A stretch of DNA of 64,000 bases from Lycorma delicatula. Taxonomy: Eukaryota > Arthropoda > Insecta > Hemiptera > Fulgoridae. Positions 60,201 to 64,000 of the stretch are shown here, one piece after another. The notes under the pieces are model-generated. The model had not been told where the DNA came from. It saw nothing but the letters and a program-made list of their open reading frames with translations, and searched no databases. The position numbers and the translations under genes are program-made. The stretch is from assembly GCF_047948215.1 (NCBI RefSeq), contig NC_134462.1, positions 120,488,937 to 120,552,936 of the forward strand, read 5' to 3'. The first letter of the stretch is position 1, and each line of letters starts with the position of its first letter.

Positions 60201-60578
60201 AACGGGGGACTAGTTTACCAATATTATATTTATGCAATATTTTACCAAGAAAGGCGCCTCCATCATTGCTGTATGAAAATGCAGCGCTACATTTTCTTGG
60301 AAAAAAAGCAGCTGTAGTTTTCTATTGCTTTCAGCTGCGCAGTACTCAGAGGACTGAGTAATGTTGATATGGCCGTTTAAGTCGTCCTGACTTACGCCCT
60401 TAACAACTACTGAAAGAGCTGCTGCCTCTTTCAGGAATCTTTCCTTAGTCTGGCTATCAAAAGATGCCTCTCCGATATGCTTGTACCTTCTGTCCAGCTA
60501 CTCTACATCACTGAGCACTCAAGCCCCCTCACCAACGGCAAGGTCTCATGATTTATAGAGGGAGATGTATTATATATT
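57299..60578 (-). mobile_element. RTE-type LINE copy 1: full length (about 3.25 kb) with 14-bp target duplication
   Basis: The 14-bp atgtattatatatt is present at 57299-57312 and 60565-60578. The element between (57313-60564) has its 3' end at the left, with gacaaaaac as tail in sense orientation, and a leader of about 480 bp at its 5' end (60073-60564). Length and order (leader, apurinic-type endonuclease, reverse transcriptase, short 3' end) fit the RTE clade. The same leader is found in copy 2 (31100-31680), and the 3' end in copy 3. Confidence 0.92.
57320..60073 (-). pseudogene. RTE endonuclease-reverse transcriptase ORF, decayed
   Basis: Endonuclease (60073-59396): MDRINVDVVGISEVRWEEEN with the catalytic glutamate, VNVYMLTSAHDDDDEVE, then a TGA where G-D-W-N-A-S is expected, then YERGDRLIEFCTQYN, YQIDYIMVKQRF and the conserved DSDHNLV. 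Linker: MNRWNLEKLEEEEVKKIFEE, GRKPWISDGILG and GKVDGAYRKVKKNFVE. Reverse transcriptase: VIVPKKAGTNKFEEYRTISL, RIERRVEEVLGEDQFGF, then FINLKKAFDNVDF, in which the catalytic aspartate of motif A is asparagine. Then comes MLRFADDIVILAESKNDLEE (FADD box, 58057-58068) and frame-shifted remains of the C-terminal region that is intact in copy 3. Frameshifts and stops are numerous. Plus frames 57593-57841 and 59438-60134 are shadows. Confidence 0.9.
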
Positions 60579-60724
60579 CGACTTTAATTCTTGTTTAACT
60601 AAAATGAGGCTGTGCATTTAATACTTTGGTGAACAAAAGAAAGGGTTGTATTAATTCTTTTCATTGCAAATTTATTCTTTTTATTTCTTTTTAACTGATT
60701 GTAATCCATGTAAGCCGGGGTATA

Positions 60725-61990
60725 TGAGGATTCTTTGGAAAGTTCTCGGTCGGTAAGAGTTTTCTGAAATTTTTATATTTTTCAACGTATCACCTTATAT
60801 TTCGATACATTTAGACCAACGTCTTTCGAACTTTTAATATCCTCAGTATAATGCGATTTGTCCAACTCTGCAAGATAAACGTTCGTCTCAGCTTTGACCT
60901 CGTTATTTAAAGTGAATCTTTATCCGGTAAGCGATTTCTTCAGATTTGGGAAGAGGAATAATCGTTAGAAACTAAATCCGGCGAATCTAGCGGATGAAGA
61001 TTCACTTGTATATTTGTATAGTCTCTTCGAAACGTAGGTCATGCGGTTTTGCAGCGACAACCTGAGGACGGTGTGCAAGTGCATTACCGTTTTGAAGAGC
61101 ATTTTCTTTTCGACGAGATGTGAACGTTTAGCCAGAATAGCAAACTTCAGTCGATCTATTAGAGAATCGTAATACTTCCCGAAGATGTTCCTACATTTTT
61201 CCAGGAAGTTATGAACCGCTACGCAAGAATCCTACCAAAAAAAAACTGAAGTTATGACGTTTCCTGCAGATGGAACGGTTTTCGCTTTCTTTGGCGCACT
61301 TTCACTTGCCCGCCCCGTGTTTGGTCTCTCTGGCTTGAAATAGTGAATCCGTGTTTCATCTACTGTTTTAAAACGTCGAAGAAACATAACGGAATCGCGT
61401 TTAAATACCCTCGAGAGGTGTTTAGTTGAACGCGTTTTCGATCGACTGTTAATAATCGCGGCAACCGTCGAGCGGAAAGCTTTTTCATATCCAAACAATT
61501 GTGTACAATATTTCGGATACGGTGTACAGAGATGTTTTTAAATGTCGGTAAGATCGCGGACCATCAGTCGGCCTACATTTAATAGGGCATTGTGGATTTT
61601 TGACGATTTCGCTGGTCTTTGGACGTCCCAAGTGTTATTCATCTTGAATCGATGTACGACCGCGTATAAATTCAACAATTTACTTTTTACCGATGAAACT
61701 GAAGAGGAAAGATTATTTTAAGCGAAATATAACTTTTTGTATGTCCGTCTTTTAAAACTGTACAAAACCGGATAACTTTGTAACAGCTCGAACTTCAAAT
61801 TTATTCATTTTCTAGAACACGTCTAAACTCGTTTGCTTTATACAATCTCCCTAAACAAACGACTAAACGTAGGCGTCTGAAACTTCTCAACAATTCACCT
61901 TAAGGTTCATACTTGACAAACTTCGTAGTCATTTGCATACCCGCTCCATTTCTGCGTCAGGCCGAGAACTTTTCGAACAATGTAAGAGTT
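60725..61990 (-). mobile_element. Second mariner transposon, different lineage, inactive
   Basis: The ends carry inverted copies of aagttctcgg(t/c)c: left at about 60731-60752 (ttggaaagttctcggtcgg), right at about 61955-61985 (gcctgacg-side, ending cgaacaatg followed by ta). The length of about 1.25 kb is normal for mariner. It begins about 150 bp beyond the RTE LINE. The termini are unlike those of the 32-33 kb mariner, so these are separate invasions. Confidence 0.8.
60770..61700 (-). pseudogene. Mariner transposase relic, second lineage
   Basis: The best frame (61498-61232) reads KAFRSTVAAIINSRSKTRST, FKRDSVMFLRRFKTVDETRI with the first catalytic aspartate (codon 61358-61360), and SAPKKAKTVPSAGNVI. 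Further on, in another frame, LFQNGNALAHRPQVVAAK has glycine (codon 61086-61088) where the second aspartate belongs (expected Q-D-N-A-P-A-H). The third region, DSPDLVSNDYSS, keeps its aspartate (60961-60963), and FERRWSKCIEI is near the C-terminus. Frameshifts separate these parts. The sequence type (A-P-K-K-A-K-T-V-P-S-A-G) differs clearly from the other mariner in this window. Confidence 0.82.
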
Positions 61991-61994
61991 ACCG

Positions 61995-64000
61995 GTCAGA
62001 GTCGTTTCCCTTCTGAATAATAATGTTCGTGATACCGGCTAGTCTCTGTGATGGATAGAGTTCGTGTTTCAAATGTAAGGCTGAATATCAACCGCATTTC
62101 AATTCGATTTTTATGCTGTTGTAATATTCGGCTCGATGAAAAAGGTAACCGGAAACAATTTAATACTTCATCTTCCCTAGTCGGCCTGGTATCGGATGCT
62201 TTGTTAGTCTCGGAGAATTTTTAAACCGTTTTCGAGAAAGGCTTTTGAAGTATATCAGGTCGTCTAGGAACTTAACGGTTGCGGCTTCTAACACTAAAAT
62301 TAACCGATTTAATTAATTTTCACAGACGTATGATTCTGCATTCAGAACTAATTTGTTATATGTAAATAGCCGTATAAAAGATTAAAGGTAAAAGCTAGGC
62401 GCATTCCTTTTATGAGTTTATATGTAGAATAGAATAGAAGATATTTCGGTACAGAAGACACCGGGGAAGGGTAGAAGGTTATACGTATAACTTGGTAAAT
62501 GTTAATTGTTTTCCAAGTTACCGGGACGGTGGAATTGTAACATCGTGTTATATTACGCAAGAAGGAATGATATTCTGTTAATGAGGATTGTTTAGAAGTT
62601 ATGTTCTCCGGAGTTAAACTGCATGTTCCTCACTTTCTCACCCTTTCTTTTTCCAGTGCGAGAAACGGTATAGGCCAAGAGATGTCAAGATGAACGTTCG
62701 CAGTCGTATTAGTATTGCAGTATGTAAAGCTGAGAATAGTTGATCTAGATCTGTTGTGTGAGTCGAGTACATACAAACGTACAGCAGGCGTTCCATTTCT
62801 TGTTCTCCCCGTGTATTGTGAAGCCGGTTGCCTTCTTGATGCCCGGATGTTACTTTCCTTCCTTCTACCCTATTAAAATCCCTTTATCATTGCTTTTCAA
62901 CCCTCCCTGTTTCTCTTTATCTGTTTCCATCCGTTCATTCTTATCTCCGTGTCGTTCTTCTTCCTCCCTCAAAATTACACTAATCATATTTCGGAATTTG
63001 TATTTAACTGAATATATTCTAGTAATTAATCTCTTACGTATATGAACATTTTACGCCTTCTTATTTTATTTACCGATATACTTTTTGTTATATCTTTTGA
63101 TATTAGTTATCGTTTAGAAAGCTTACAACATTTTTAACTCGATTGTGGTGAATTAACACTATACGGTTTTGGTATTGTAATATTAAATACCTGTTTAATT
63201 TATCCATCACCAGACTTCGTTTGTACATTGATTATTCTTACGCTATGAAAGTATGGATTCAACATCAGACGTGGATCGCTTGATGAAAGTAGTGGAAATA
63301 TTGATATTGATAGTTCTTATTTTTGTACATAATTGTTAATAATAATAATATTTTCATACGTTTCTATATACATTCCTACACGGGTTTTTAGGTACGTATT
63401 GATTTATATCCGATCAAATACTTTTGAAAAATTCATATTGAATCGATTGTGTTTGTCAACGGGACTATATGCTGAGAGTTATTGATTTAACAAACTTTTC
63501 ATAGTGACTTTAATTTCATATGATGATTTTTTTTTTAATATAAACTTTAGAATTACAGAGACTACATCCCCTCTCAGTGAGTAATCGTTTAAAACTAATT
63601 GATTATTTTGCTGCTATTGATCCTACAATCTATCACTAGAATTAAGAATTATTTATTCAGGAAAGATTTCGAACCGGCTTCGTAAAAAAAAAGAGATACA
63701 CATTTCGACCCGTATGTTTTTGTTTTTTATTTCTATGAACGTTCAAACGTTTAATTAAATCAAATAATCCAACATTTTTGTTGGAGTATTTGAGTTTTTT
63801 CCCAATTTAATAGAATTATTTAAATGATTATTTTAACGAAAAATTATAGTTATATTGACAGTTTTTTATTTTTTATTGTCGTCATCGATTAGTTGCATCG
63901 GGGTGGTATAGTGGAATGATAAATAGCATGAAATAATGCTAATATTAATAGTATTGTCGCGTGAAAATAAAAAACCGCTGCAGGATTAAAGGCCTCTTCA
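61995..64000. other. Non-coding DNA at the right end of the window
   Basis: No coding frame is supported; the plus frame 62758-63045 and minus frame 62348-62560 have chance-like composition. The 16-nt phrase atgtaaggctgaatat (62075-62090) also occurs inverted at about 11405-11420, which may mark a decayed repeat. A short tRNA-A-box-like phrase (TGGTATAGTGG, about 63904-63914) has no B box before the window ends. Confidence 0.45.

Noticed and set aside
63899..63985. tRNA-like A-box phrase TGGTATAGTGG near the end of the window
   Set aside because: No B box and no closing stems before the window ends.
1..64000. CRISPR arrays, operons, riboswitches, rRNA genes
   Set aside because: No regularly spaced direct repeats, no bacterial gene organisation and no rRNA-like sequence; the window is eukaryotic nuclear DNA.

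Overview
This is a gene-poor, strongly AT-rich stretch of an invertebrate nuclear genome. The transposon set (RTE-, R1-, Jockey- and I-type LINEs, mariner elements, tRNA-derived SINEs) fits an insect. A hemipteran is my best guess, because several of the repeats resemble ones I associate with that order, but this is inference. I see no intact host protein-coding exon, no rRNA, no CRISPR array and no complete tRNA gene. Nearly all open frames are either chance frames in AT-rich DNA or antisense shadows of decayed transposon genes.

Layout. 1-12 kb: a composite repeat with an internal duplication (about 1.56-2.85 kb); a decayed Jockey-like LINE end (about 4.46-6.02 kb) split by a 610-bp insertion with an 11-bp target duplication; a tRNA-derived SINE with a perfect 15-bp target duplication (7.64-7.96 kb); and less certain repeat material. 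About 12.15-12.5 kb: a candidate TATA-less promoter and non-coding first exon ending in a strong splice donor, the only host-gene-like signal found. 12.5-22.8 kb: AT-rich, intron-like DNA with two unclassified repeat families and a tRNA-like SINE relic. 22.8-33.7 kb: R1-like LINE ends, a second SINE family, a fragment of a recurrent repeat-encoded protein (26.36-26.67 kb), a 3'-deleted RTE copy, and a mariner element of about 1.35 kb. 33.7-41 kb: mostly empty, with two SINE copies in opposite orientation and a short 5'-truncated RTE copy flanked by 10-bp target duplications. 41.3-45.2 kb: three adjacent transposon fossils on one strand (a mariner-related transposase, an R1-like and an I-like LINE). 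47.3-49.4 kb: an unclassified repeat beside R1 ORF1. 53.4-53.8 kb: a MITE with 28-bp perfect terminal inverted repeats. 57.3-60.6 kb: a full-length but dead RTE-type LINE (about 3.25 kb, perfect 14-bp target duplication). 60.7-62 kb: a second, different mariner.

The most unusual pattern is a scatter of perfect, short-loop inverted repeats (11-21-bp stems, mostly 1-8-nt loops) outside transposon termini. In two cases a second copy of the same repeat family in this window lacks the palindrome. In one of these the extra DNA is an inverted copy of sequence on both sides of it, as expected from template-switch mutation. I found no new enzymatic or defence system. The elements show no sign of working together; this is a record of successive insertions and decay.
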